Below are positions 26,890 to 35,896 of a stretch of 64,000 nt of DNA, piece after piece. A model generated the notes under the pieces. It was not told where the DNA came from. It made no database searches and saw nothing but the letters and a program-made list of their open reading frames with translations. This stretch comes from JAJPKK01 sp963824905. Lineage in GTDB: Bacteria; Pseudomonadota; Alphaproteobacteria; Rhizobiales; Xanthobacteraceae. Numbering within the stretch: position 1 is the first letter of the stretch; every line of letters starts with the position of its first letter. Made by a program: the position numbers and the translations under genes. The stretch covers positions 372,001 to 436,000 of the forward strand of contig CAWGRH010000011.1 of NCBI GenBank assembly GCA_963824905.1, in the 5' to 3' direction.

Positions 26890-28497
26890 CTATTGCGATT
26901 TTCGCTCCGCGGCGTCGTTCAAATAAAAGTAGCCGATCTTGTTGTTGACCGAGCTCGCGTACCACATGCGGCCCTTCGTATCGAGGAAGAACTCCCGCAT
27001 CGAGATTTCCGAGTGCGGGTAGGGATATTCCGTCACCTCGCCGGTGCGCGGATCGAACCGCCCGAGCGTGTCCTGCTCGTGCGAGGAGTACCAGATCATG
27101 TGATTGCGATCGATCCCGATCGCGTAGGGGCTCGGCTCCGGACCCGGCAACGGATATTCCTTGAAGCTCTCGGTCTTGGGATCGAAGTGCCCGAGCTTGC
27201 CGCCGCGCCGCTCGGTGAACCACACGGTGCCGTCGGCATCGACCTGCAGGCGCTGCGGCTTGCCCTTGGTCGGCGGATAGAATTTCGACAGCACGCCGTC
27301 CCTGGAGACCCGCGCGATCGGTCCGTCCTCGACGAAGGAGGTGAACCACTGATCCCCGTTCTGCCCGACCTCATTGCCGTAGGTGCCGCCGAGGTCGTAA
27401 TGGGTGAACCGCTCGTATTTCGGATCGAACATCGAGATCGCCGGGCCGCCGCTCGCCCACACGTGCCCAGCCGCGTCGACCCGAACCGTGTGCGCCGTGG
27501 TGCGCCGCCCGTTCGGCAGCGGCGGGTTCTGATGCTCGGTGATTTTCCCGGTGCTCGGATCAAGCTGGCCGATGCGGCCCGCCGCGACCTCGGTGAACCA
27601 TACCGTCCCGTCCGGAGCCGGAATGACCGAATGGATGCCGGCCGCAGCATGCTCGGAAAAGGCCAGCGGAAACGGCGTTTGTTCGCCGGTCTCGGCATCG
27701 AGCCGCACCACACTGTTGCCGCGACCGTAATAGGGAATCCAGAACTTGCCGTCCCTGTCCTCGACCGCGCTCCACGGACCCATACCGTCCTCGGCCGCAA
27801 AGTCGTACTCGACATAGACGATGTCGGTCGCAGCCGCGCTCACCGGCCGCACCAGCGATTTGTATTGCGGCAGCTCTTCAGGCGAGCCGGGCTTCGGCGA
27901 GGCCTTGCCGAACATCGTGTCGAGGTACGCAGCGAAGTCATCGACCGCGGCGTCGTTGAGACGGCGGCCTTCGAGCATCGTGTCGCTCATGTAGCGCACG
28001 CGCGCGCGCCAGCCGTCGAGATCGAGCGATTGCGTCGCCATCCGCTTCTGGAACGAATGGCAGGACTGGAAGCAGGTGGTGAAGAAGGAGTCCTTGTACG
28101 TGAGGTCGTGTTTCGCCGTCTTCGGGAGAAGCTGGCGCCCCTGGTAGGTCGAGAGGTCGCTCCAGCGCACCGGCGTCTTTTGCAGCGCAAAGTCGAGCGA
28201 AGCCTTCGCATCGGCGCCGAGTGCGACGTTGCCGCGCGGCTCGCTCGCATACCCGATCGCCGCGACGCGAATGGTGTAGGTCGCGCCGGCGAGATTATCG
28301 ATGTGATAACGCCCCTGCGCGTCCGAGAGCACGTTGACCGTCATCCGGCTCTGCGGATTCTCGGCCGCGACAAAGGCGCCCATGAAGGGGCTGCCGTCCG
28401 GCCCGGTGACGGTGCCGGTGAGGGAGGCGCCCAGCGCGGTCGCACTCATGAGCGCAGTCAACGGCAGCGCTGCCAGGACTTCACGTGCAACGCGCAT
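26890..28497 (-). CDS. Vgb/streptogramin-lyase-like propeller with carboxypeptidase-regulatory and cytochrome-like regions
   Basis: A 535-residue exported protein. After a signal peptide (VLAALPLTALMSATALGA) comes a carboxypeptidase-regulatory-like Ig domain (residues about 25-105), then a helical region holding CFQSCH, which resembles a haem-c site but with three residues between the cysteines, and then a beta-propeller of Vgb type (about 215-530) built from repeats such as PAPDGTVWFTEVAAGRIG and DADGTVWFTERRGGKLG. The propeller fold is shared with virginiamycin B lyase but also with many periplasmic proteins of unknown role. It is divergent from the hydrolase at 28620. Function unknown; periplasmic. 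Confidence 0.85.
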   Translation of the reverse strand: MRVAREVLAALPLTALMSATALGASLTGTVTGPDGSPFMGAFVAAENPQSRMTVNVLSDAQGRYHIDNLAGATYTIRVAAIGYASEPRGNVALGADAKASLDFALQKTPVRWSDLSTYQGRQLLPKTAKHDLTYKDSFFTTCFQSCHSFQKRMATQSLDLDGWRARVRYMSDTMLEGRRLNDAAVDDFAAYLDTMFGKASPKPGSPEELPQYKSLVRPVSAAATDIVYVEYDFAAEDGMGPWSAVEDRDGKFWIPYYGRGNSVVRLDAETGEQTPFPLAFSEHAAAGIHSVIPAPDGTVWFTEVAAGRIGQLDPSTGKITEHQNPPLPNGRRTTAHTVRVDAAGHVWASGGPAISMFDPKYERFTHYDLGGTYGNEVGQNGDQWFTSFVEDGPIARVSRDGVLSKFYPPTKGKPQRLQVDADGTVWFTERRGGKLGHFDPKTESFKEYPLPGPEPSPYAIGIDRNHMIWYSSHEQDTLGRFDPRTGEVTEYPYPHSEISMREFFLDTKGRMWYASSVNNKIGYFYLNDAAERKSQ

Positions 28498-28619
28498 CGA
28501 ATTCTCCCGTCGTCTCGCGCTTTTCGGCTGTTATAAAGGAAAATGCCGCGGGAAGCGAACCCCGGCTTTAGAAGTCGCGCGAGGGATGCTACCTTCGATC
28601 GACTAGAGGGAGGTCTCTA

Positions 28620-29531
28620 ATGGAACAGAGGAAGAAGATTCCCGCGGAAGCGGTCGAGCTCTACACCCAATTCATCCATGGCGAGATCAGTCGCCGTGAC
28701 TTTTTCAGCGGGGTCGAGCGGTTCGCCGTCGTCGGCCTCACCGCCGCGGCGATCGTCGAGGCGTTGATGCCGAACTACGCCCTGGGGCAGCAGGTGCGCA
28801 AGGACGATGAGCGCATCCAGGCGAGCTACGAGACACTGCCGTCACCGGATGGCAACGGGTACATCCGCGGCTATTTCGTCCGGCCTTTCAGCCAGGTTTC
28901 ACGGAGCGAGACGCCGTCGAAGCTGCCCGGTGTCATCGTCATCCACGAGAATCGCGGGCTCAATCCGCACACCGAGGACGTTGCGCGGCGCTTTGCGCTC
29001 GAAAATTTCATGGCGTTTGCGCCGGACGTGCTCACCTCGGTCGGCGGATATCCCGGCGACGACTACAAGGGCGGCCTGCTGTTTGCCAAGATCGACCCGG
29101 CCAAGAGGATACAGGACCTGGTGGCTTCCGCGAGGTGGCTGAAATCGCGTCCGGACAGCACCGGAAAGATCGCCGCAACCGGCTTCTGCTACGGCGGCAC
29201 CATGTCCAATACGCTCTCCGTTCTGCTCGGCGCCGACCTCGCGGCGGCGGCTCCGTTCTACGGTACCGCTCCGAAGCCGGAAGATGTGCCGAAAATCAAG
29301 GCGGCGATCCTCATCCACCACGGCGCCCTCGACAAAACTTTGTCGGAGGCCTATCCGGCGCAGGAAGCGGAGCTCAAGAAAAACAACATCCGGTACGAAG
29401 GCCACGTCTATCCGAATTCGGTCCACGGCTTCTTCAATGACGCAACGCCGGAGCGCTACAACAAGGCCTCGGCCGAGCAGGCGTGGAACCGAACCATCGA
29501 GTGGTTCAATCAGTACGCGCGCGGCGGATAA
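28620..29531 (+). CDS. Dienelactone hydrolase family protein (YghX-like)
   Basis: A 303-residue hydrolase of the dienelactone hydrolase family. The N-terminal 55 residues hold a twin-arginine-like leader (ISRRDFFSGVERFAVVGLT), then the catalytic domain with GVIVIHENRGLN, the nucleophile Cys190 in GFCYGG, HHGALDK (Asp) and VHGFFND (His). The triad Cys-Asp-His is complete. Substrates of this family range from dienelactone to simple esters. It is preceded by GAGGGAGG and lies divergent from the propeller gene. A strong hairpin follows at 29629. Confidence 0.9.
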   Translation: MEQRKKIPAEAVELYTQFIHGEISRRDFFSGVERFAVVGLTAAAIVEALMPNYALGQQVRKDDERIQASYETLPSPDGNGYIRGYFVRPFSQVSRSETPSKLPGVIVIHENRGLNPHTEDVARRFALENFMAFAPDVLTSVGGYPGDDYKGGLLFAKIDPAKRIQDLVASARWLKSRPDSTGKIAATGFCYGGTMSNTLSVLLGADLAAAAPFYGTAPKPEDVPKIKAAILIHHGALDKTLSEAYPAQEAELKKNNIRYEGHVYPNSVHGFFNDATPERYNKASAEQAWNRTIEWFNQYARGG

Positions 29532-29628
29532 GCGAGCCCGTCAGGGATCATCTTCCGGGTGGTTTCCGACGCCGCACCTCCGGGGTGGCGGCGTCGGGAT
29601 CAATCCGTCGGCCTGCAGCCTTGTCTTG

Positions 29629-29661
29629 AGAGAAGAGCACGGCTTTGCCGGGCTCTTCTCT
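29629..29661. terminator. Bidirectional terminator hairpin
   Basis: A ten-base-pair stem, AGAGAAGAGC with its complement at 29652-29661, extended inward by CGGC/GCCG around TTT. It lies between the convergent genes ending at 29531 and 29670, so it can serve both. There is no long T-run on either side. Confidence 0.7.
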
Positions 29662-29669
29662 GCTTCAAC

Positions 29670-29939
29670 CTAGAAGCAAGCCGTGCCGCAGGGGGCCGGG
29701 TACGGGCCTCGATCCGGGTTGGGGTACGATTGTCGTCCCAGCGAAAGAGATTCGTAAGCGCCTGCTGATGTCGGGATCCGCGCCGGCACGTCGACCGCAA
29801 CCCTGGCGCCTGCGTGTCCGAACGTCCGCGACAGCTGCCGAAGTTGCGCGTCGCTGTGCGGTTTCGCTTGTGCCGCCCCGCCGAATGCATTCAGCGCGAG
29901 GGCACCAAGAACGATAGCCGCTATCTTCGTCATCTTCAT
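29670..29939 (-). CDS. Small secreted protein, unknown function
   Basis: An 89-residue protein with a clear signal peptide (MTKIAAIVLGALALNAFGGAAQA) and a short mature part that ends PAPCGTACF. There is no recognisable domain. The basic N-terminus, hydrophobic core and AQA cleavage site are strong support that it is a gene. The start is ATG at 29939, after an AGGAGT-like ribosome binding site. It is first of three small secreted proteins in a row on the minus strand (29670, 29988, 30407). Confidence 0.7.
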   Translation of the reverse strand: MKMTKIAAIVLGALALNAFGGAAQAKPHSDAQLRQLSRTFGHAGARVAVDVPARIPTSAGAYESLSLGRQSYPNPDRGPYPAPCGTACF

Positions 29940-29987
29940 TGACGTTACTCCTGATCTCCAAGATGGGGGGGACGGTCGGCCCCGGCG

Positions 29988-30254
29988 TCAGAACTTGCTG
30001 TCGCGCAAAATCTGAAACCGAATGTTCCGATCCGGGTCTCTACCGACGAATGTCGTGCCCGCGACCACGTCATCTGACGGTCGCGACACCGCAGCCGGCG
30101 GCCGGCTGTTCGGGGCGAACGGATTCGGTGACAGGCTTACTTCCGCCTGACCGATCGCGTCATTCGATCGCGCCGGCACGCCGCTCTGCTTCGCATATGC
30201 GTTACCCGTAAGCGCACATGCCACGGCCGCGGTGATGACAAGCCATGCTCTCAT
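29988..30254 (-). CDS. Small secreted protein, unknown function, paralogue of 30407
   Basis: An 88-residue protein with signal peptide MRAWLVITAAVACALTGNAYA. The C-terminus has FVGRDPDRNIRFQILRD, similar to YLGADPDPGVRLNLRID in the neighbouring protein at 30407, so the two look related. The ATG at 30254 follows GGAGAG. A longer frame upstream has no support. No known domain; likely periplasmic. Confidence 0.7.
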   Translation of the reverse strand: MRAWLVITAAVACALTGNAYAKQSGVPARSNDAIGQAEVSLSPNPFAPNSRPPAAVSRPSDDVVAGTTFVGRDPDRNIRFQILRDSKF

Positions 30255-30406
30255 GTCGGCTCTCCTCTTTGGTGCGTGCTGGTCGCCGACCGCTCCGGTC
30301 ATGCGACAGCATCTACACCTGCGTTGGGGACCAATAATTCCCGCGCCGAGATCACGACCGCGTTATTGTTTTTGCGTTGGATCGACACGCGCTCGGCCAG
30401 CGATGC

Positions 30407-30655
30407 CTACTTGGCATCCGGTCGATCGATTCTCAGATTCAGTCGCACGCCCGGATCCGGATCCGCGCCGAGATACCGTCCCGCAAACGTCACTTCGTTC
30501 GGATAATGTCGGGTGACCTCGGTGTTGTAGTAGATGAAGTGGTCGCCGATGTTGCGCGTCATGAACGGTCTTTGATGACCACGATGATGCGCGCTTGCTC
30601 CTCCTGCGGAGAGAAGCAGAGCGAGGACGACACAGATACCAGTCGCTGTTTTCAT
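30407..30655 (-). CDS. Small secreted protein, unknown function, paralogue of 29988
   Basis: An 82-residue protein with signal peptide TATGICVVLALLLSAGGASA followed by HHRGHQ, which could bind metal. The end, YLGADPDPGVRLNLRIDRPD, matches the C-terminus of the protein at 29988. The mature part is only about 60 residues and has no cysteine. It lies 152 bases from the protein at 29988 on the same strand and is divergent from the MmgE/PrpD gene at 30831. Function unknown. Confidence 0.7.
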   Translation of the reverse strand: MKTATGICVVLALLLSAGGASAHHRGHQRPFMTRNIGDHFIYYNTEVTRHYPNEVTFAGRYLGADPDPGVRLNLRIDRPDAK

Positions 30656-30830
30656 GAGACTGCTCCCGAGATAGCATCTCGCGCCAACATTCCGGGGCCG
30701 AGATGCGTTGCTCGTTCGCAGTACCCACGCTCCATTCCATTTATTCTCGAACGCCCGCCTCACATCGTCGTGATGGGTGCGACGCCGATTGCGCACGGTC
30801 GCCTCGACTGATCGAATCGAAGGCGGCGTC

Positions 30831-32189
30831 ATGAACGGGATCGACCAGCTCGCCGCGTGCATCGTCGCGCTTCGTTCCGACGACGCCGCCATCAATGAGC
30901 AGATCGCGCTCCATGTCGCGGACACCGTGGGGGCGTGGGTTGCAGCGACCGCGACCGTCGAGGGCAAGGCAGTCATCGCGTTTCGCAGGGAGTTGCAAAG
31001 CCTGGCTGGCGCCGGAAGCGCCGGTCCGCTCGACGACGTTGCCCTGCACTGCGCCCTCGCGCGCCTGAGCGAGGCCGACGATATCCATCTTGCGTCGATG
31101 ACCACGCCGGGCTCGATCGTTATCCCGGCGGCTTTCGTTCTGGCAGCGCGCCTCGACGCCACCGATGTCATCGAGCTTCCCGCTGCCATCCTTGCCGGCT
31201 ACGAGGCGATGATCCGCCTGGGCCGCACAATCAATGGTCCCGCGATACTCTACCGCGGCATCTGGCCGACGTATTTCACAGCCGCCTTCGGCACCGCGGC
31301 GGTCACCGCGCGACTGTTGCGGCTCAACGAGCGAAGGACGGCTCATGCGCTCGCGCTCGCGCTGACGATGAGCGCACCCTCGGTCGGCCAGCATCATGCC
31401 GCGACCACGGCGCGGTGGCTGAGTGCCGGACAGGCGGCGCGCAACGGCGTGACGGCGGCGCTCGCAGCACGTTCCGGCTTCACCGCCGATCTCGATCTGC
31501 TGCGCTCGCAATTCCTGCCTGGCATTTACGACATCGAGCCTGATCTCGCCGCAATGACCGATGCCTCGGCCCGACAGCCGGCGTTCGCCGAGGTTTCCCT
31601 CAAACCGTGGTGCGCCGCGCGGCAGACTATGGCGGCGACACAGGCGCTTCGCGAGAGCCTCGAAAACGGCGTTGCTGCCGAAGATGTCCTTCAGATCACG
31701 GCCGCGGTGCTGCCGCCGCATCTCAAGATGATCAATCACGGTGTGAACGCAGGCGACCGGGCATCGTTCATGACCAGCCTGCCCTATCAAATGGCGATCG
31801 CAGTCCTCGAGCCGGACGCGCAATTTGGGTTGAGCGCGCCGTCGGCGGCGCCGTCGCCCGCACTGCAATCACTGATGTCACGGATCGCGGTGGTCGCAGA
31901 TGACAGCCTGCTGCCGGACTATCCCGCGGAATGGCAGGCGCGCGTCTCGGTCGTGACCGCGCAGGGCCGGCAGGAAACGCTGGTCCGCCACGTCCCGGGA
32001 GATCCAGCGCGACCGATGGACCGGGCGAACTTGAAGGAAAAATTCAATCGGCTGGTCGCACCGGTTCTCGGCGAGAAGGCGACGAGCCCGCTGTGGCGAA
32101 CCGCAATCGAGGCCTTGCATTCGACCGGGCGGCCGATCGATCTTGTGCAGCAGATGGACAATATCATCGACCGGATGACCACCGATTGA
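30831..32189 (+). CDS. MmgE/PrpD family protein
   Basis: A 452-residue protein of the MmgE/PrpD family, whose founding member dehydrates 2-methylcitrate in the propionate pathway; other members act on different polycarboxylates or have unknown roles. The typical N-terminal helical domain is seen (HVADTVGAWVAATATVEG, LHCALARLSEADDIH, AILAGYEAMIRLG, TAAFGTAAVTARLLRL), then KPWCAARQTMAA in the active-site region and a C-terminal domain from about residue 265. No PrpC or PrpB is near, so propionate use is not supported by context. It converges with the LysR gene, which controls the next operon. Confidence 0.88.
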   Translation: MNGIDQLAACIVALRSDDAAINEQIALHVADTVGAWVAATATVEGKAVIAFRRELQSLAGAGSAGPLDDVALHCALARLSEADDIHLASMTTPGSIVIPAAFVLAARLDATDVIELPAAILAGYEAMIRLGRTINGPAILYRGIWPTYFTAAFGTAAVTARLLRLNERRTAHALALALTMSAPSVGQHHAATTARWLSAGQAARNGVTAALAARSGFTADLDLLRSQFLPGIYDIEPDLAAMTDASARQPAFAEVSLKPWCAARQTMAATQALRESLENGVAAEDVLQITAAVLPPHLKMINHGVNAGDRASFMTSLPYQMAIAVLEPDAQFGLSAPSAAPSPALQSLMSRIAVVADDSLLPDYPAEWQARVSVVTAQGRQETLVRHVPGDPARPMDRANLKEKFNRLVAPVLGEKATSPLWRTAIEALHSTGRPIDLVQQMDNIIDRMTTD

Positions 32190-32246
32190 TGCGGGCGTCT
32201 CTGCCGGGCCGTTGAGCGTCCCGCGGATTCCTCCGCGCTGGATTCC

Positions 32247-33155
32247 TCAACGCCAACTTCCCGCCTCGGCATTCAACACCTCCGAGAACAGCCGGACCGA
32301 GCTATCGTCGCCGCTCCGTGCCGGGGTCAGCTCGAGCACGTCGGCAGAGAGTGGTGGCGCATCGATGTCCAGCACGACGACCTGTCCGCTGGCGACATCG
32401 GCACGTACGGATGCTTCGAGAGAACAGCACAGGCCCATGCCGGCGACGGTGAGATCGCGCAGGACGCTGAACTCAGTCCCCTCCGAGACGACGTTGAACG
32501 GCTCGACACCGATGGTTTCCAGCATCGCCGCGACGGTGCGACCGAACATCGAGCGCTCGGGAGGACCGACGAACTCGAACTCGCCGAGCTCCGGGGCACG
32601 AATTCGCTTGCGCGTCGCGAGGGGATGGCTCGGCGGGGCGAACACGACGAAGCGCAGCCGGCCGATCAACTTGGATCGGATGCCCGCGATGGGCGTGTTG
32701 CTGAGGAGATAACCCACATCGGCAGTGCCGCCGCGGATATTGGCAATGACCTCCTCCTGAAACGCAATTCGCACCGCCATGCGGATGTCGCGATGCTCGC
32801 GGGCGAAGCGGGCGAGCGGCTCCCGCATCACGGTATTGGCGAGGGAGCGCTGGCAGACGATCGAGAGCCTCTCGGAAAGGTGGGATTTGCGCCCTCCCGC
32901 GCCTTCCTCGAGCTTGGAGGCGCTCGCCAACATGGAGCGTGCATGAAGAAGAAGCTTGCGGCCGCCGGCGTTGAGGACAGCCCGTCGACCGGCCTCGCGC
33001 TCGAACAGCGGACCCGAGAGCTCCTTCTCGAGGTTCTGGATGTGGCTGCTCACCGAGGGCTGCGAGATGCCGAGCTGCCTTGCCGCGGCCGCGAAACTCC
33101 CGCTTTCCGCAACGGTTACAAAGACCTGGAGCCGCCGCAGGGTGGGATAGAGCAT
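32247..33155 (-). CDS. LysR-family transcriptional regulator
   Basis: A 302-residue LysR regulator: winged helix-turn-helix at residues 1-62 (FVTVAESGSFAAAARQLGISQPSVSSHIQ) and a co-inducer domain from about 90 to 290. It is divergent from the ABC/HyuAB operon starting at 33278, with 122 bases between, which is the classic position for the regulator of that operon. The likely co-inducer is the imported compound or a breakdown product. A perfect inverted repeat lies six bases upstream of its start codon and suggests autoregulation. Confidence 0.95.
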   Translation of the reverse strand: MLYPTLRRLQVFVTVAESGSFAAAARQLGISQPSVSSHIQNLEKELSGPLFEREAGRRAVLNAGGRKLLLHARSMLASASKLEEGAGGRKSHLSERLSIVCQRSLANTVMREPLARFAREHRDIRMAVRIAFQEEVIANIRGGTADVGYLLSNTPIAGIRSKLIGRLRFVVFAPPSHPLATRKRIRAPELGEFEFVGPPERSMFGRTVAAMLETIGVEPFNVVSEGTEFSVLRDLTVAGMGLCCSLEASVRADVASGQVVVLDIDAPPLSADVLELTPARSGDDSSVRLFSEVLNAEAGSWR

Positions 33156-33160
33156 GCACC

Positions 33161-33184
33161 ACCTATAGCCTAAATCCTATAGGT
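33161..33184. promoter_or_regulatory. Inverted repeat, likely LysR operator
   Basis: ACCTATAG at 33161-33168 is mirrored exactly by CTATAGGT at 33177-33184, around an eight-base spacer. It lies between the divergent LysR gene and the operon at 33278, where a LysR-type regulator normally binds. The AT-rich arms stand out against the GC-rich surroundings. The spacing is close to, but not exactly, the T-N11-A pattern. Confidence 0.7.
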
Positions 33185-33277
33185 CGGCAAAGGCGATGCG
33201 GCGCTTGCCAAAGCCGTCTCCGGGCCCTTTGATGGCGCGGCCTCGGCCAGCAAAAAAAGAACGAGCAAGGGCGGAAC

Positions 33278-34246
33278 ATGAGGGCTTCAACGGGACGTCT
33301 GGTGGCGTTGCTGATCTTCATCGGCGCTGGTTTGCCGCCGATCGCCGCGCAGAGCGCCGACGCGGTGCGCATCGGCAAGGCGGTGTCTTCCTCGTTCATC
33401 TTCGCCGGGCTGGAGCTCGGCAAGGAGCAGGGCATCTGGGCAAGCGAAGGCATCGACATCCGGATCTCTGCCTTCCGCGGCGACGGTCAGCTGCAACAGG
33501 CCCTTTCGGCCGGCGCGCTCGATTTCGGCCTCGGCTCGGGCCCGGGCATGGGCTACGTGGTGAAAGGCGTTCCGGCCCGCGCCGTCGCCAGCGTCGCCGA
33601 AGAGCCGCGCAACATGTCCGTCGTCGTCGTCAACAACGGCCGGGTGAAGACGATCGACGATCTCAAGGGCAAGCGGATCGGCGTGACCACCGCGGGGTCG
33701 CTCACGGATTGGCTGGCGCGGCGCCTCGCGATGGACAAAGGGTGGGGTCACGACGGCGTCGACGTCGTTCCGCTCGGCGAGATGCGCACGCGGCTTGCCG
33801 CGATGAAATCGGGCGAGCTCGATGCGAGCGTGACCGCCACGGAGGAAAGCCTGCAGCTTCAGGAGCAGGGCGTCGGCCGCATGCTGATGACATTCGGCGA
33901 CGCCGTGCCGGATTTCCACACGCATGTCATTTTCGCGGTCGACGCCATGCGTGAGAAGAATCCAGCCCTGGTGCGGCGGGTGCTGCGCGCCTGGTTCAAG
34001 ATCGCGGTTTTCATGCGCGACAATCGCGCAGCGACGATCAAGTCGGTCGCCAAGACGATGGGACTGAGCGAAAAGGTCGTCGACCAGGTCTATGACGAAG
34101 AGATCAAGATGTTGTCCTACGACGGCGCGTTCTCGCCGAAGGCCCTCGAGGTCATTCGCGTGTCGCTCAAGGAGCTCGGCATTCTCGACCGGGTACCGGA
34201 GGCCAAGGATCTTTACGACGGAAGTTTCACGCCGGTGAAGTTCTAA
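33278..34246 (+). CDS. ABC transporter substrate-binding protein (NMT1/SsuA type)
   Basis: A 322-residue periplasmic binding protein for the importer encoded downstream. Signal peptide GRLVALLIFIGAGLPPIAAQ; then VRIGKAVSSSFIFAGLELGK, GIWASEGIDIRI, LQQALSAGALDFGLGSGPGM and DLKGKRIGVTTAGSLTDWL, as in nitrate/sulfonate/taurine-type binding proteins. The ligand of this class is usually small: sulfonates, pyrimidines or similar compounds. First gene of the operon; 15 bases separate it from the ATPase gene. Confidence 0.93.
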   Translation: MRASTGRLVALLIFIGAGLPPIAAQSADAVRIGKAVSSSFIFAGLELGKEQGIWASEGIDIRISAFRGDGQLQQALSAGALDFGLGSGPGMGYVVKGVPARAVASVAEEPRNMSVVVVNNGRVKTIDDLKGKRIGVTTAGSLTDWLARRLAMDKGWGHDGVDVVPLGEMRTRLAAMKSGELDASVTATEESLQLQEQGVGRMLMTFGDAVPDFHTHVIFAVDAMREKNPALVRRVLRAWFKIAVFMRDNRAATIKSVAKTMGLSEKVVDQVYDEEIKMLSYDGAFSPKALEVIRVSLKELGILDRVPEAKDLYDGSFTPVKF

Positions 34247-34261
34247 AACGAGCGGAAGAAC

Positions 34262-35132
34262 GTGGACAGCCGGGTTCGAGCCGCCCCTTTGCAAGGCACC
34301 GCGGACAGACCGCTCGCGATCTCGATTGTCAATGTCACCCAGCGCTTCGGCGAAATCGGCTCGCCGCAGTCCGTTCTCGCCCTCGACAGCGTATCGCTCG
34401 ACATCCGCCGCGGCGAGTTCGTGTGTCTGCTCGGCCCGTCGGGATGCGGCAAGAGCACGCTCCTCAACATCGTCGGCGGACTGGTCGCGCCGACGCCAGG
34501 GCGAGGTCACGGTCGACGGCAGGCCGGTTCGCGGCGAGCCGCTGCCGCGCGAGGTGTCGTTCGTGTTCCAGGAAAGCACGCTGTTTCCCTGGTACACGAT
34601 TCTCGAGAACTTCCGAATCGCCTTGAAATTCCAGGGCGTCGCCAAGGCCGAGTGGGATTCTCGCGCGATGGCCGCGCTCGAAACCGTGGGCATGACCGGA
34701 TTCGCAGAGCACTATCCGACGCAGCTCTCGGTCGGCATGCGCCAGCGCGTGAATATGGCGCGCGGCATCTGTGTCGGCACCGACATTCTGCTGATGGACG
34801 AGCCGTTCGCGGCGCTCGACGAGCAGACGCGGATGGTGCTCGGCGAAGACCTCTCGATCTTGCTGGCGAAGACCGGCAAGACCATCGTCTTCGTAACCCA
34901 CAGCCTGGCCGAGGCCGTGTTTCTCTCGGACCGAATTGCCGTCATGACGGCGCGCCCCGGCAAGATCAAGACGATCGTCGACGTCGACGAAGCGCATCCG
35001 CGCTCGCCCGATTTCATGCTCGAGCCGCGCTTTGGCGATCTGCGCAACGAGCTCTATGCCATGCTGCGCGACGAGATCCGCCTCGCCATGGCCGCGCAGC
35101 GCGACCCGCGGGCGGAAGGTGGCGTGTCGTGA
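34262..35132 (+). CDS. ABC transporter ATP-binding protein (SsuB/TauB type), frameshifted
   Basis: About 290 residues of an importer ATPase in two frames. Frame one, from a GTG at 34262, has LLGPSGCGKSTLLNIVGGLV (Walker A). Frame two, one base later, continues QGEVTVDGRP, then SFVFQESTLFPW (Q-loop), QLSVGMRQRVNMA (signature, with Val for the usual Gly), LLMDEPFAALDEQ (Walker B) and FVTHSLAEAV (H-loop). Removing one base at about 34496-34497 joins them exactly where the family reads G-x-V. If real, the shift would destroy the importer while leaving neighbours intact, which argues for a sequence error. The stop overlaps the next start (TGATG). Confidence 0.9.
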
Positions 35133-35896
35133 TGAGGCGCAGGGCGTATTGGGCCCACCTGATCCAGCTCGGCTTCGTCGTGATCGTCGCGGCCGCCTGG
35201 TACTGGAGCACGGCGACCGGAAGCGTGAGCAGGCTGTTTCTGCCGGCGCCCGCGGCTGTGTGGTTCTCATTTTCGCAGCTCGTCGTGACCCGGCAGTTCT
35301 GGTCCGCCGTGCAGGTGACCCTCATGACGGTCGCCCAGGCCTATGCGATAGCGGTCGTCGGCGGAATTCTGGCGGGCTATGTGATCAGCCGCTCCCGGTT
35401 CCGCATCGACGTGCTGGAGCCGATCATCGCCGGCCTGTTCACCATTCCGATCACGCTGTTCTTTCCGATATTCATTCTGTTCTTCGGCATCGGCACGGCC
35501 TCGAAAGTCGCCTACGGCGCGACCTACGCCTTCTTTCCGATCGTGCTCAACACGATCGCTTCGTTTGCCAATGTCGAGCCGCATTTCCTGCGCGCGGCGA
35601 GGTCCATGGGCGCGTCGCGCTGGGACACATTCCGCCACGTGCTGATCCCATCGGCGCTGCCCGTCCTTCTCAGCGGCATGCGCATCGGCTTCTTCATCTG
35701 CTTTGCCGCGGTGCTCGGCGGCGAAACGCTGTCCTCGATAGCGGGCGTCGGCCGCAACATCGCGCTCGCCGCGGAGCTGATGGAGCCGGCGCGCATGTTT
35801 GCGTGGATCGCTTTCGTCGTGCTGACGGCGCTCGTGCTCAATCTCGTGCTCAGCGGCTTCGACCGGCGCGCGCGTGGGAGCGACACGTGGCAATGA
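35132..35896 (+). CDS. ABC transporter permease (SsuC type)
   Basis: A 254-residue inner-membrane permease with about six transmembrane segments and the cytoplasmic EAA loop RAARSMGASRWDTFRHVLIP that docks onto the ATPase. ATG at 35132 overlaps the ATPase stop; a GTG three bases upstream is also possible. Hydrophobic segments are clear at residues 10-28, 58-80, 98-125, 170-190 and 215-238. Partner of the second permease at 35893, so the channel is likely a heterodimer. Confidence 0.94.
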   Translation: MRRRAYWAHLIQLGFVVIVAAAWYWSTATGSVSRLFLPAPAAVWFSFSQLVVTRQFWSAVQVTLMTVAQAYAIAVVGGILAGYVISRSRFRIDVLEPIIAGLFTIPITLFFPIFILFFGIGTASKVAYGATYAFFPIVLNTIASFANVEPHFLRAARSMGASRWDTFRHVLIPSALPVLLSGMRIGFFICFAAVLGGETLSSIAGVGRNIALAAELMEPARMFAWIAFVVLTALVLNLVLSGFDRRARGSDTWQ

